Shown here piece by piece: positions 16,739 to 24,523 of a stretch of 64,000 nucleotides of DNA. The stretch lies in contig JAYRFK010000113.1 of NCBI GenBank assembly GCA_041908445.1, positions 124,001 to 188,000 on the forward strand, given 5' to 3'. The stretch comes from JAEUJM01 sp041908445 (GTDB lineage: Bacteria > Actinomycetota > Acidimicrobiia > Acidimicrobiales > DATDAH01). How positions within the stretch are numbered: the first letter of the stretch is position 1; each line of letters begins with the position of its first letter. The notes below the pieces were generated by a model. It made no database searches. It had not been told where the DNA came from and saw only the letters and a program-made list of their open reading frames with translations. A program made the position numbers and the translations under genes.

Positions 16739-17701
16739 GTGGACTTCGACGTCAACGAGGACGAGGCCGCCCTCCAGGAGGGCATCCGCAGCTTCTGTGC
16801 CGGCCGCTTCGACATGGAGACCGTGCGGGGCCTGGCCGACTCGGCCGGGGTCGACCGCGGCCGGTGGCGCGAGCTGGCCGACACCGGCGTGTTCGGCCTG
16901 CGCCTGCCCGAGGCCGACGGCGGCGTGGGCCTCGGCAGCACCGAGGCCGTGCTGGTCTTCGAGGAGCTGGGCCGGGCCATCGTGCCGGGGCCGATCCTCG
17001 CCACGCACCTGGCCGCCGGCCTGGTCGACGGCGCTGTGTCGGGCGACCGGGTCGTGGGCCTCGTCGAGCGCCCCGCCCAGCCCATCCTGGTCGAGCACCT
17101 CGACGCCCTCGACGCCCTCGTGGTGGTCGACGACGAGGGCCTGCACCTCGTCGAGGCGGCGGCGATCTCCGGTGAGCCCGTGGGCCGCCCGCTCGACCCG
17201 CTGACCCCGCTGCACGTCGTCGCCGACCTGCCCGCCGGCGAGGCCATCGGCGGCCCCGAGGACGCCGCCCGCTGGCGCCTCGAGGGCGCGGTGCTCGCCG
17301 CCGCCCAGCTGCTCGGCATCGCCGGCGCCACCGTCGAGCTCGGCACCGCCTACGCGAAGGAGCGCGAGCAGTTCGGCAAGCCCATCGGCACCTTCCAGGC
17401 CGTGAAGCACATCCTCGCCGACATGCTCACCCGTGCCGAGGTGGCCCGCGCCGCGGTCTACGCCGCCGGCGTCACCCTCGACGACCCGTCGGTCGGCGAC
17501 CCGGCCCGTGCGGCCCACGGCGCCAAGCTCATCGCCGGCGAGGCCGCCATCGCCAACGGCAAGTCCTGCATCCAGGTGCACGGCGGCATGGGCTTCACCT
17601 GGGAGGTCGACGCCCACCTCTACCTGAAGCGGGCCTTCGTGCTCGACACCGTCTTCGGCGGCGCCGACGAGCACGCCGAGGCCATGGCGGCGCTCCTCTA
17701 G
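16739..17701 (+). CDS. Acyl-CoA dehydrogenase (FadE), small partner
   Basis: 320 residues from GTG at 16739. It is shorter than a stand-alone ACAD (about 380): the middle beta-domain is degenerate (from about LVDGAVSGDRVVGLVE to LDPLTPLHVV), and the FxEPxxGSD-type flavin loop is missing. The C-terminal helical domain is intact (KEREQFGKPIGTFQAVKHI, IQVHGGMGFTWEVDAHLYLKRA). That is the structure of the small subunits of heteromeric steroid FadEs, which supply part of one active site. It is partnered with the gene ending 13 bp upstream. Confidence 0.92.
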   Translation: MDFDVNEDEAALQEGIRSFCAGRFDMETVRGLADSAGVDRGRWRELADTGVFGLRLPEADGGVGLGSTEAVLVFEELGRAIVPGPILATHLAAGLVDGAVSGDRVVGLVERPAQPILVEHLDALDALVVVDDEGLHLVEAAAISGEPVGRPLDPLTPLHVVADLPAGEAIGGPEDAARWRLEGAVLAAAQLLGIAGATVELGTAYAKEREQFGKPIGTFQAVKHILADMLTRAEVARAAVYAAGVTLDDPSVGDPARAAHGAKLIAGEAAIANGKSCIQVHGGMGFTWEVDAHLYLKRAFVLDTVFGGADEHAEAMAALL

Positions 17702-17710
17702 CTCCGTTCC

Positions 17711-17751
17711 TCCAGCAGAAACGCGCGGTGGGACCGCGCGCTTCTGCTGGA
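17711..17751. terminator. Compound hairpin between convergent FadE and DyP genes
   Basis: Outer arms TCCAGCAGAA (17711-17720) and TTCTGCTGGA (17742-17751). Inner arms CGCGCGGT (17722-17729) and ACCGCGCG (17733-17740) around GGG. It starts 10 bp after the FadE stop and ends 20 bp before the DyP stop. Likely a two-way terminator; no T-run. Confidence 0.75.
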
Positions 17752-17771
17752 AGAAGCGTGCTGTAGCGGCC

Positions 17772-18683
17772 TCAGGCGTCGCCCAGGATCGTGTGGAGGG
17801 CGTCGACGCTCGGGGCGAAGTAGTACGAGCCGCTCACGGTGCGGGTGAAGTCCATGAGGCGGTCGTGGAGGCCGTCGCCGGACACGCCGTACATCCGGTC
17901 GAGCATCGCCGCGATCTTGTCGAGGTCGTCGGTGAAGGCGAGGAAGTAGAGGCCGGCCTCGTCGGGCACGCCGTAGGGGACCGAGCGGCGGTAGATCTCG
18001 ATCTCCTCGCCGTGCTCGTCCTCCATGACCACCCGGCCGACGTGGGCGGTGGCGGGCATGGGGTCGAGCTCCTCGCTGTCGGGCTTCGTGCGCCCGACCG
18101 CCGCCTCCTGCTCCTCGACGGGGAGGGCGTGGAAGGCGTCGAGGTCGTGGATGTAGCGCTGGGTCAGCACGAAGCTGCCGCCCTCGCCGGGGCCGTCGGA
18201 CACGACGGCGAGCTCCCGGGCCTCCTCGGCGGCGGGGTTCTCGGTGCCGTCGATGAAGCCGGTGAGGTCCCGGGAGTCGTGGTACACCCAGCCCTGGGTC
18301 TCCCGGGCGAGGGTGGCCAGCCCGGCCAGCGCGTGGTGGGCGGCCACGGCCACGTCGTAGTTGCGGTCGTGGCGGTTGCCGTGGGCCCAGAAGAAGAGGT
18401 CCTCCTGCGTGGCGACCGCCACCGGGCCGGGCGCGGCGCCGACGGTGGTGAAGGGCCGGTGGCCGGCGGGCACGAGGTCGGGGGCGAGGCGGCACAGCAG
18501 GTCGTCCCCGAAGGCCGTGACCAGGTTGACCGCCTCGGTGGGCGGCCCCTCGTCCGCCGCAGCCTTCACCGCTCGGACGGCGGCTCGGACGGCGTCGAGG
18601 TCGGCGCCGTCGGCGAGGCGGTAGTGGAGGAACCAGTGGAACTGGGTTCCCTCCGCGAACACAGCGGGTTGCGGTTGGGCCAT
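17772..18683 (-). CDS. Dye-decolourising (DyP-type) heme peroxidase
   Basis: 303 residues. The DyP signature GFIDGTENP is at 142-150 with catalytic Asp145; the proximal heme ligand is probably His214 (TAHVGR) and the distal Arg is at 232/233 (YRRS). No Tat or Sec signal at the N-terminus, so it is cytoplasmic or an encapsulin-type cargo; no obvious C-terminal cargo tag is seen (it ends TILGDA) and no encapsulin gene is in the window. It would reduce H2O2 with organic reductants. It is divergent from the SDR at 18715 (31 bp). Confidence 0.93.
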   Translation of the reverse strand: MAQPQPAVFAEGTQFHWFLHYRLADGADLDAVRAAVRAVKAAADEGPPTEAVNLVTAFGDDLLCRLAPDLVPAGHRPFTTVGAAPGPVAVATQEDLFFWAHGNRHDRNYDVAVAAHHALAGLATLARETQGWVYHDSRDLTGFIDGTENPAAEEARELAVVSDGPGEGGSFVLTQRYIHDLDAFHALPVEEQEAAVGRTKPDSEELDPMPATAHVGRVVMEDEHGEEIEIYRRSVPYGVPDEAGLYFLAFTDDLDKIAAMLDRMYGVSGDGLHDRLMDFTRTVSGSYYFAPSVDALHTILGDA

Positions 18684-18714
18684 GGCCGCATTCTGCTTCC
18701 CCTAACGTGCGCCC

Positions 18715-19578
18715 GTGAGCAACAACGGACAGGAACCGACCGGCATCGCGGGGAAGGCCGCGCTCGTCACCGGGGGCGGCAGCGGCATCGGGCTGGGCTG
18801 CGCCGCCCGGTTCGCGGCCGAGGGCGCCCACGTCACCATCTGCGGGCGCAGCGAGGAGCGCCTCGCCGCCGCGGTGGCCGAGATCCAGGCGGTCGCTGCC
18901 GACGGTGTGACCGTGGCGTCGATCTCCACCGACGTGACCGACGAGGCCCAGGTGGCCGCGGCGGTGGCGAAGGCGTGCGAGCCGACCGGCGGCCTCGACA
19001 TCGTCCTCGCCTCGGCGGGGGGCTCGCTCACCGTGGGGCCGGTGCACTCGATCGACACCGACCTGTGGCGCCAGACCGTCGACCTGAACCTCACCGGCAC
19101 GTTCCTCACGATGAAGCACGCCGCTCCCGTCATGGTGCGGGGCGGCGGCGGCTCGTTCATCGCGATCTCCTCGATCGCCGGCTCGCTGACGCACCGGTGG
19201 TTCGGCGCCTACGGCCCGGCCAAGGCGGGCATCGAGCAGCTCGTGGCCATGGCCGCCGACGAGCTGGGCGGGTCCAACGTGCGGGTGAACGCCATCGCCC
19301 CGGGGATCGTCGACACCGAGCTGATGGGGGCGGTCACCGCCGGCAGCCCCGTGCTCGACGACTACCTGTCGCAGATGCCGATCTCCCGGGTCGGCACGGT
19401 CGAGGACTGCGCCGGCGCGGCGATGTTCTTCGCCGGGCCGGACTCGACGTGGGTGACGGGCCAGACCCTGCAGGTCGACGGCGGCCACAGCCTGCGCCGT
19501 GGCCCGGACTTCAGCAGCTTCTTCGAGCCGCTCTTCGGGGCCGAGGGCCTCCGCGGCGTCGTGGCCGACGAGGGCTAG
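18715..19578 (+). CDS. Short-chain dehydrogenase/reductase (SDR)
   Basis: 287 residues from GTG at 18715. GGGSGIG nucleotide motif near residue 20, a modified NNAG region (LASAGG), SSIAGSLTHRW before the catalytic YGPAK, and LQVDGGHSLRRGP near the end with a C-terminal extension of about 25 residues. NAD(P)-dependent oxidoreductase of unknown substrate. The alpha/beta hydrolase follows 30 bp later on the same strand, so an ester or lactone could be processed by the two in sequence (inference). Confidence 0.92.
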   Translation: MSNNGQEPTGIAGKAALVTGGGSGIGLGCAARFAAEGAHVTICGRSEERLAAAVAEIQAVAADGVTVASISTDVTDEAQVAAAVAKACEPTGGLDIVLASAGGSLTVGPVHSIDTDLWRQTVDLNLTGTFLTMKHAAPVMVRGGGGSFIAISSIAGSLTHRWFGAYGPAKAGIEQLVAMAADELGGSNVRVNAIAPGIVDTELMGAVTAGSPVLDDYLSQMPISRVGTVEDCAGAAMFFAGPDSTWVTGQTLQVDGGHSLRRGPDFSSFFEPLFGAEGLRGVVADEG

Positions 19579-19608
19579 GCAGAGAGCACGAGGGGGAGGA
19601 GCGGCGAC

Positions 19609-20544
19609 ATGGCCGATTCATACGATCCGGGGTACGAGGAGTTCGGGATGCTCCACGAGAACGCGTCGGAGGTGGGGCTGCCCCACCCGGGCGACGTCGT
19701 GGTGGAGCGGGTGTTCGTGGAGGTGGACATCGACGGCCGGCGGGTCAGCGCCCTGAAGTGGGGCGAGGGCGACCCCGAGGTCGTGCTCGTCCACGGCGGC
19801 GCCCAGAACGCCCACACCTGGGACACGGTCGTGCTGGCCCTCGAGCGGCCCGCCCTGGCCGTCGACCTGCCCGGCCACGGCCACTCCGACTGGCGCGACG
19901 ATCACGCCTACTGGCCGCCGATGATGGCCGCCGACCTGGCCAAGGTCGTCGGCGTGCTGGCGCCCGACGCCGACCTCGTGGTGGGGATGTCCCTCGGTGG
20001 CCTGACCTCGTTCTGCCTGGCCGCCACCCACCCCTACCTGGTCGAGCGCCTCGCGATCGTCGACGTCACCCCGGGCACCGACCACGCCAAGGCCGAGCCC
20101 ATCGTGACCTTCATCAGCGGCCCCGAGACCTTCGCCAGCTTCGACGAGATCCTCGCCCGCACGATCGAGCACAACCCGACCCGGTCGGAGGCGTCGCTGC
20201 GCCGTGGGGTGCTCCACAACGCCAAGGAGAACCCCGACGGCACCTGGTCGTGGCGCTACGACGCGGTCCGGGACTGGAAGGCGGCTGGCGGGGACGACGT
20301 GTCCCGGATGGCCGACTTCACGAACCTCTGGGAGGCGGTCGACGCGGTCGACTCGCCGCTGCTGCTCCTTCGGGGCGGGAACTCGGGCGTCGTCGGCGAC
20401 GAGGACGTCGAGGAGCTCCAGCGGCGCCAGCCCCAGGCCGAGGTCGTCGTCGTCCCCGACGCCGGCCACAGCATCCAGGGCGACCAGCCCCTCGTGCTGG
20501 CCCAGCACCTCCACGACTTCATCACCCGCACCGAGCGGACCTGA
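19609..20544 (+). CDS. Alpha/beta hydrolase
   Basis: 311 residues; ATG at 19609 preceded by GGGGGAGGAG. Oxyanion HGG at 62-64, nucleophile elbow GMSLGG with Ser128, catalytic His in DAGHSIQGDQP near the C-terminus and an acid around RGGNSGVVGDED. The general fold is that of esterases, C-C hydrolases and haloalkane dehalogenases, and the residues support a serine hydrolase. It ends immediately before the 63-bp tandem repeat and is probably cotranscribed with the upstream SDR. Confidence 0.9.
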   Translation: MADSYDPGYEEFGMLHENASEVGLPHPGDVVVERVFVEVDIDGRRVSALKWGEGDPEVVLVHGGAQNAHTWDTVVLALERPALAVDLPGHGHSDWRDDHAYWPPMMAADLAKVVGVLAPDADLVVGMSLGGLTSFCLAATHPYLVERLAIVDVTPGTDHAKAEPIVTFISGPETFASFDEILARTIEHNPTRSEASLRRGVLHNAKENPDGTWSWRYDAVRDWKAAGGDDVSRMADFTNLWEAVDAVDSPLLLLRGGNSGVVGDEDVEELQRRQPQAEVVVVPDAGHSIQGDQPLVLAQHLHDFITRTERT

Positions 20545-20546
20545 CC

Positions 20547-20735
20547 GATCGTTCTGGGACCACCAGGACGCCACCCACGCCCCAGGCGTGTACCCGGAAC
20601 GAACGCCTCGATCGTTCTGGGACCACCGGGACGTCACCCGCGCCCCAGGCGTGTACCCGGAACGAACGCCTCGATCGTTCTGGGACCACCGGGACGTCAC
20701 CCGCGCCCCAGGCGTGTACCCGGAACGAACGCCCG
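20547..20735. repeat. Tandem repeat, three 63-bp units with hairpin character
   Basis: Units start at 20547, 20610 and 20673. Units 2 and 3 are identical over the 61 bases to 20733, while unit 1 differs at four sites. Each unit holds GTTCTGGG paired with CCCGGAAC (one G-T wobble) and an inner CACGCC-cca-GGCGTG. In units 2/3 the latter becomes CGCGCC/GGCGTG, still pairable by wobble. Placed between convergent genes ending at 20544 and 20745. Looks like an amplified member of the TTCTGG hairpin family and probably terminates both genes. Confidence 0.85.
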
Positions 20736-20744
20736 GACGACCCC

Positions 20745-21266
20745 TCAGGCCCAGAAGCGCTGCCAGGACCCGTAGCGGTGGGGGATGGTCCCCACGCCGA
20801 CCTGGCTGGCGGGCCAGTGCGCCGGCGGCTGGGCCAGGGGCCGCTCGTCGAGCTCGACGCCCCAGAAGAGCTCGTGCTTGCGGCCCACGAAGCGCCACTC
20901 GCCGTCGCTCCACCGGTAGCGGTCCGAGTACTGGATCGCCTGCTCGATCATCCGCGGGCTGCCGGGGCCGGCCTGGATGCGGCCGAGGCAGTAGACGGTG
21001 CCCCGGGCGAGGTCATGGTCGTCGGCATCGAGCTCGACGAGGTGGTTGCCCACGAACAGCATCGTGACGCCGACGGCGCGGAGGCTCTCGGTGAACGACG
21101 CCTTCAGCGCCTCCCGACCGACGCCGTGAGCGCCGGCGTCGACGTCGTCCACGAACAGCGCGACGAGGGCGTCGAGGTCGCGCCGGTCGACCGCGAGGGC
21201 GTAGCGCAGCGCGAGGCCACGGATCTCCTCGATGGCGACGAGGTCGTCGGGGGTCAGCCCGCTCAT
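20745..21266 (-). CDS. SnoaL/NTF2-like protein
   Basis: 173 residues, ATG at 21266 overlapping the IclR stop by 4 bp. One NTF2-fold module: IRGLALRYALAVDRRDLDALVALFVDD, then beta-strands ending YRWSDGEWRFVGRKHEL. Members bind small hydrophobic ligands and include polyketide cyclases, steroid isomerases (ketosteroid isomerase type) and limonene-epoxide-hydrolase-like enzymes. In this setting a ligand-binding or isomerase role in steroid/terpenoid breakdown is plausible but unproven. It is the last gene of a four-gene operon starting at 24349. Confidence 0.88.
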   Translation of the reverse strand: MSGLTPDDLVAIEEIRGLALRYALAVDRRDLDALVALFVDDVDAGAHGVGREALKASFTESLRAVGVTMLFVGNHLVELDADDHDLARGTVYCLGRIQAGPGSPRMIEQAIQYSDRYRWSDGEWRFVGRKHELFWGVELDERPLAQPPAHWPASQVGVGTIPHRYGSWQRFWA

Positions 21267-22150
21267 GCCGCCGGCACCCGGCCGTGGACGGACTGGGTGA
21301 CCGCGGTGGCGCCGGCCACGAGGCGCTCGGCGAGGGTCGTGACCTCGGCGCCGGTGACCGCGCCCCGGAACCCGATGAGGGCCAGCAGCACCGACACGTG
21401 GCCGTCGGCATCGAAGACCGGCGCGGCGATGTGGTTGACCCGGTAGCTGCGGGCCGGGTCGAGGTCGATGAGGAGGTAGTCCTGGTGGCCGAGCTCGTCG
21501 ACGAGGGCGCCCACGTCGTCGCGCGAGGCGACCCGGCCGTCGCCGGTGGCGGTGGCCCGGGTGAAGCGGGCGTGGGCGTCGGCGTCGAGGGTGACCGAGT
21601 AGCCCCGCTCGCGGACGGCGGCGAGGGCGGCGTCGTAGCGGGCCCGCTCGGTGTCGGTGACCGGTGAGCCGGCGCGTGCCAGCCAGCGCTCGACCTCGGC
21701 GGGTGCCTCCCACGCCACGAAGGCGGTGCCGAAGGGCGGGGCGATGGGCACCCGCTGGCCCACGGCCACGCTGACCGTGAGGGGTCGCGGAGTGCCGACC
21801 TGCTCGAGGATGACCATGTCACCCTCGACCGAGGCGGTGGCCAGGCACTCGAGGCCGGTGTCGTCGGCGAGGCGGCGCATCTCGGGGCGGGCGAAGTCGA
21901 CGACCGGGAACTGCGCTAGCGCGGCCCGGCCCACGCCGATCAGCGCCGGCCCCAGGGCGTAGTCCTTGCGGATCGGGTGGCGCACCAGGTAGCCGGCGTC
22001 GGTCAACGCCGACAGCAGCGAGTGGGCGGTGGCCTTGTTCAGGTCGAGGCGCCGCGCCAGCTCGGAGAGGGTCCAGGGCTCGTTCGGGTGCGCGGCCAGG
22101 AAGTCGAGGATCGCGGTGGTGCGCTCCACCGCGGGCGACGGCCGCGCCAT
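21263..22150 (-). CDS. IclR-family transcriptional regulator
   Basis: 295 residues. N-terminal winged helix-turn-helix (PAVERTTAILDFLAAHPNEP, LSELARRLDLNKATAHSLLSAL), then the ligand-binding GAF-like IclR domain (LGPALIGVGRAAL to RGAVTGAEVTTLAERL). IclR proteins usually bind a pathway acid. Its place inside an operon of an LLM oxidoreductase, SGNH hydrolase and SnoaL protein suggests it senses that operon's substrate or product. Overlaps the next gene by ATGA. Confidence 0.92.
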   Translation of the reverse strand: MARPSPAVERTTAILDFLAAHPNEPWTLSELARRLDLNKATAHSLLSALTDAGYLVRHPIRKDYALGPALIGVGRAALAQFPVVDFARPEMRRLADDTGLECLATASVEGDMVILEQVGTPRPLTVSVAVGQRVPIAPPFGTAFVAWEAPAEVERWLARAGSPVTDTERARYDAALAAVRERGYSVTLDADAHARFTRATATGDGRVASRDDVGALVDELGHQDYLLIDLDPARSYRVNHIAAPVFDADGHVSVLLALIGFRGAVTGAEVTTLAERLVAGATAVTQSVHGRVPAA

Positions 22151-22160
22151 CGCGTTGCCC

Positions 22161-23171
22161 TCAGGCGGTGCCGGCGGCGGCCGCCACGGCGGGGCCGATG
22201 GCCGCGGCCATGGCCGCGTGGCCGGCGTCGCCGGGGTGGATGCCGTCGTCGAGCTGGTCGGGGGTGACGAGGGGGAAGCCCTCGAGGAGCGACAGCCGGG
22301 CGTCGCCGCCGGCGATGCGCTCGCGCACGACCTCCTCGAACACGGCTCGCAGGTCGACGAGGGTCGCCCCGAGGCGGTTGGGGGTGGCCTCGGCGTCGGG
22401 CCGGGTGATGGGGCTGACCGCCACGATGGGCGTGTCAGGGTGCCCCTGGCGCACGATGTCGATGAACGCGACCAGGCCCTCGCGGAACATGCCCGTCGAG
22501 AACGGGATGCGGGTCCAGCAGTTGGTGCCGTGGGCGAGGGTGATCACGTCCGCCGGCAGCGCGGCGATCTCCTCGGCGCTCGGGATCTCGCCCCGGGCCG
22601 AGCCGCTGTAGCCCATGTTGGTGACGTCGAGGCCGTGGCGGCGCGCCGCCAGCATCGACCACGAGCGGCCGGGCGACGACACCGTCCACCCCTCGGTGAT
22701 GGAGTCGCCGTAGGCGATCCAGCGGGGAAGGGCCGGGCCCGGCTCGATGGCGCCGCCACCGGCGGCCCGCACCTCGCGGACGGTCGGCATCATGCGCTCG
22801 GGCAGGTGCACGACGAGGCGGGCGCGGCCGGCGGGCCCGGGCAGGCGCACCGTGCCCTCACCGACCTCGGCGGGGACGGAGGCGAGCACGTCGTCGCCGT
22901 CCCAGACCGTGAACTCGCCGCCCTCGCCGCCGCCCAGGTAGCCGAAGGCGGCCTGCTCGGTGGCGTAGTCCACCTCGATCTCGGCGGCGTCGCCGGTGAG
23001 CTCGAGGCGCACGCCGGCGGGCACCTTGGCCATCGTCCAGGTGTCCATGGGCACCCGCATGAGGGGCACCTCGGGCTTGGCCCGGGGGTACGGGACGCCC
23101 CCTCCCGCAGGGAAGGGGGCGCCCCGGAGGTACGGCTCGGGCTGGCTGGGCCGGCCCGTGGCATCCGCCAT
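22161..23171 (-). CDS. SGNH/GDSL hydrolase with N-terminal beta domain
   Basis: 336 residues, ATG at 23171; the open frame continues upstream only as antisense of the LLM gene. Residues about 40-140 form a beta-rich domain like that of CE2-type esterases. The SGNH part carries block I GDSITEG, block II MGYSGSARGE, block III AHGTN and block V DGIHPGD (Asp/His of the triad). Deacylation of an ester is expected. No signal peptide, so the substrate is probably intracellular. Sits 5 bp after the LLM gene and 10 bp before IclR. Confidence 0.9.
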   Translation of the reverse strand: MADATGRPSQPEPYLRGAPFPAGGGVPYPRAKPEVPLMRVPMDTWTMAKVPAGVRLELTGDAAEIEVDYATEQAAFGYLGGGEGGEFTVWDGDDVLASVPAEVGEGTVRLPGPAGRARLVVHLPERMMPTVREVRAAGGGAIEPGPALPRWIAYGDSITEGWTVSSPGRSWSMLAARRHGLDVTNMGYSGSARGEIPSAEEIAALPADVITLAHGTNCWTRIPFSTGMFREGLVAFIDIVRQGHPDTPIVAVSPITRPDAEATPNRLGATLVDLRAVFEEVVRERIAGGDARLSLLEGFPLVTPDQLDDGIHPGDAGHAAMAAAIGPAVAAAAGTA

Positions 23172-23176
23172 GGGGC

Positions 23177-24349
23177 TCAGCTCTCGACCCGGCCCTCGGA
23201 GATGGCCTTGAACTTGGCCGCGGGGGAGTCCGCCGGCGGCACGTAGTTCTCGATCTCCGGGAGGACTTCCTTGCCGATGAGCTCGATGCTCTCCATGATC
23301 GACTCGTGCGGCAGGTAGCCGAACTGCGAGTAGCAGATCAGCGAGTCGCAGCCGAGGTCGGCGTAGTGGCGCATCTTCTCGAAGCACTTCTCGGGGTCGC
23401 CGATGACGATCATGTCGCCGTTGTTGAAGGCGTCCACGGGGACGTGGCCCTCCTTGAGCGGCTTCATCAGCGGGAAGATGCGGTCGACCTCCTCCTGGGG
23501 GGTGAGGGGGAACTCCCAGTCGATGGTGAACTGCGCGAGGTTCTGGTACCACCAGGCGACCGACTCCCAGACCCGGTTCTGCTCGAAGTCGGTGTCGTCG
23601 TTCTCGCAGTGCACGAGGGTGTAGGCGGCCACGCGGTTGTTGACGACCTTGGTGAGCGGGGTGTTGTTCACCTGGGCGGTGCGGTAGTTCTCGATGGCCT
23701 TGGCCATGAGCTCGATGGGCTGCATGATCGTGAACGAGAGCAGGCCCAGGCCGAGCGAGCCGGCGACGGCGGCCGACTCGACCGAGGTGGCGGCCATCCA
23801 GACCGGCGGGTGCGGGTCCTGGACGGGCTTGGGGGTGACCATGCGCTTCGGGAACGAGAAGCGCTCGCTCTCGTACTCGAAGTACTCGTCACGCCACATG
23901 CCGGTGACGATCTCGATCGCCTCCTTCCAGTCCGACCGGCTCTGCTCGCGGTCGACGTGGAAGGCGGTCTGCTCCATGGGGGTGGAGCGGCCGGTGCCCC
24001 ACTCGACGCGGCCGTTCGAGAGGATGTCGACGGTGGCGACCTTCTCGGCGATGCGGGCCGGGTTGATGAAGCCGAACGGCGTGAGGGTCACGCCGAAGCC
24101 CATCTTGATGTTCTCGGTGACGGTGGCCAGCCCGCCGAGCAGGACCTCGGAGGCGGGGCAGTGCGAGCGGCCCTCGCGGAAGTGGTGCTCCACGACCCAG
24201 ACGGTGTTGTACCCGAGGGTGTCGGCCAGCTTGATCTGCTCGATGGCCTCTCGGTACGACTTCTGCTCCGCGGCACGCTGCCCGTAGGGGTGCGGCCCGG
24301 CGTCCCAGGGCTTCGGGCAGTCGATCTCGTAGAGCATGTCCAGCTTCAT
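23177..24349 (-). CDS. LLM-class (luciferase-like) oxidoreductase, KstR-site-preceded
   Basis: 390 residues, ATG at 24349. Luciferase-like family: MKLDMLYEIDCPKPW, YNTVWVVEHHFREGRSHCP, MGFGVTLTPFGFINPARIAEK, NGRVEWGTGRSTPMEQTAFHV, VWMAATSVESAAVAG. The long form is like the 373-aa protein at 4521. It may use FMNH2 with O2 as a monooxygenase (Baeyer-Villiger or hydroxylase type) or F420. First gene of an operon with SGNH hydrolase, IclR and SnoaL, and its divergent promoter region holds a KstR-like site. Role in steroid-like catabolism is inferred from that site. Confidence 0.9.
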   Translation of the reverse strand: MKLDMLYEIDCPKPWDAGPHPYGQRAAEQKSYREAIEQIKLADTLGYNTVWVVEHHFREGRSHCPASEVLLGGLATVTENIKMGFGVTLTPFGFINPARIAEKVATVDILSNGRVEWGTGRSTPMEQTAFHVDREQSRSDWKEAIEIVTGMWRDEYFEYESERFSFPKRMVTPKPVQDPHPPVWMAATSVESAAVAGSLGLGLLSFTIMQPIELMAKAIENYRTAQVNNTPLTKVVNNRVAAYTLVHCENDDTDFEQNRVWESVAWWYQNLAQFTIDWEFPLTPQEEVDRIFPLMKPLKEGHVPVDAFNNGDMIVIGDPEKCFEKMRHYADLGCDSLICYSQFGYLPHESIMESIELIGKEVLPEIENYVPPADSPAAKFKAISEGRVES

Positions 24350-24484
24350 GAGGGTCCCCTCGGTGCGTCGCGGATGCGGTGTGTCGGATCGCCCCCGCCC
24401 GTTCCGGTCTCGCCCGCCCGGCCCACCTCTTGGGGTCCTGGCGTTTGCAGTTCCGAACAGTCGGTTGCAATATCGACCACAACG

Positions 24485-24498
24485 TAGAACACGTTCTC
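24485..24498. promoter_or_regulatory. KstR-like operator (TAGAACACGTTCTC)
   Basis: 14-bp dyad matching the mycobacterial KstR consensus TnnAACnnGTTnnA at all but the last position. Read on the minus strand it is GAGAACGTGTTCTA, differing at one base from the site in front of the KstR-like gene (39813-39826). It lies in a lower-GC divergent region, 136 bp from the LLM ATG (24349) and 26 bp from the site-2 protease GTG (24524). Confidence 0.75.
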
Positions 24499-24523
24499 GT
24501 CCAGGGTCAATAGCCTCGGAGGG

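Noticed and set aside
20547..20735. CRISPR array or coding repeat protein
   Set aside because: The three units are contiguous with no variable spacers, and no cas genes are near. The in-frame peptide (RSFWDHRDVTRAPGVYPERT) has no start or family support; convergent-gene placement favours a non-coding element.
17793..21446. A 1217-codon open frame on the plus strand
   Set aside because: Overlaps DyP, SDR, hydrolase and SnoaL genes in a wrong frame or strand; it merely stays open because stop codons are rare at this GC content.
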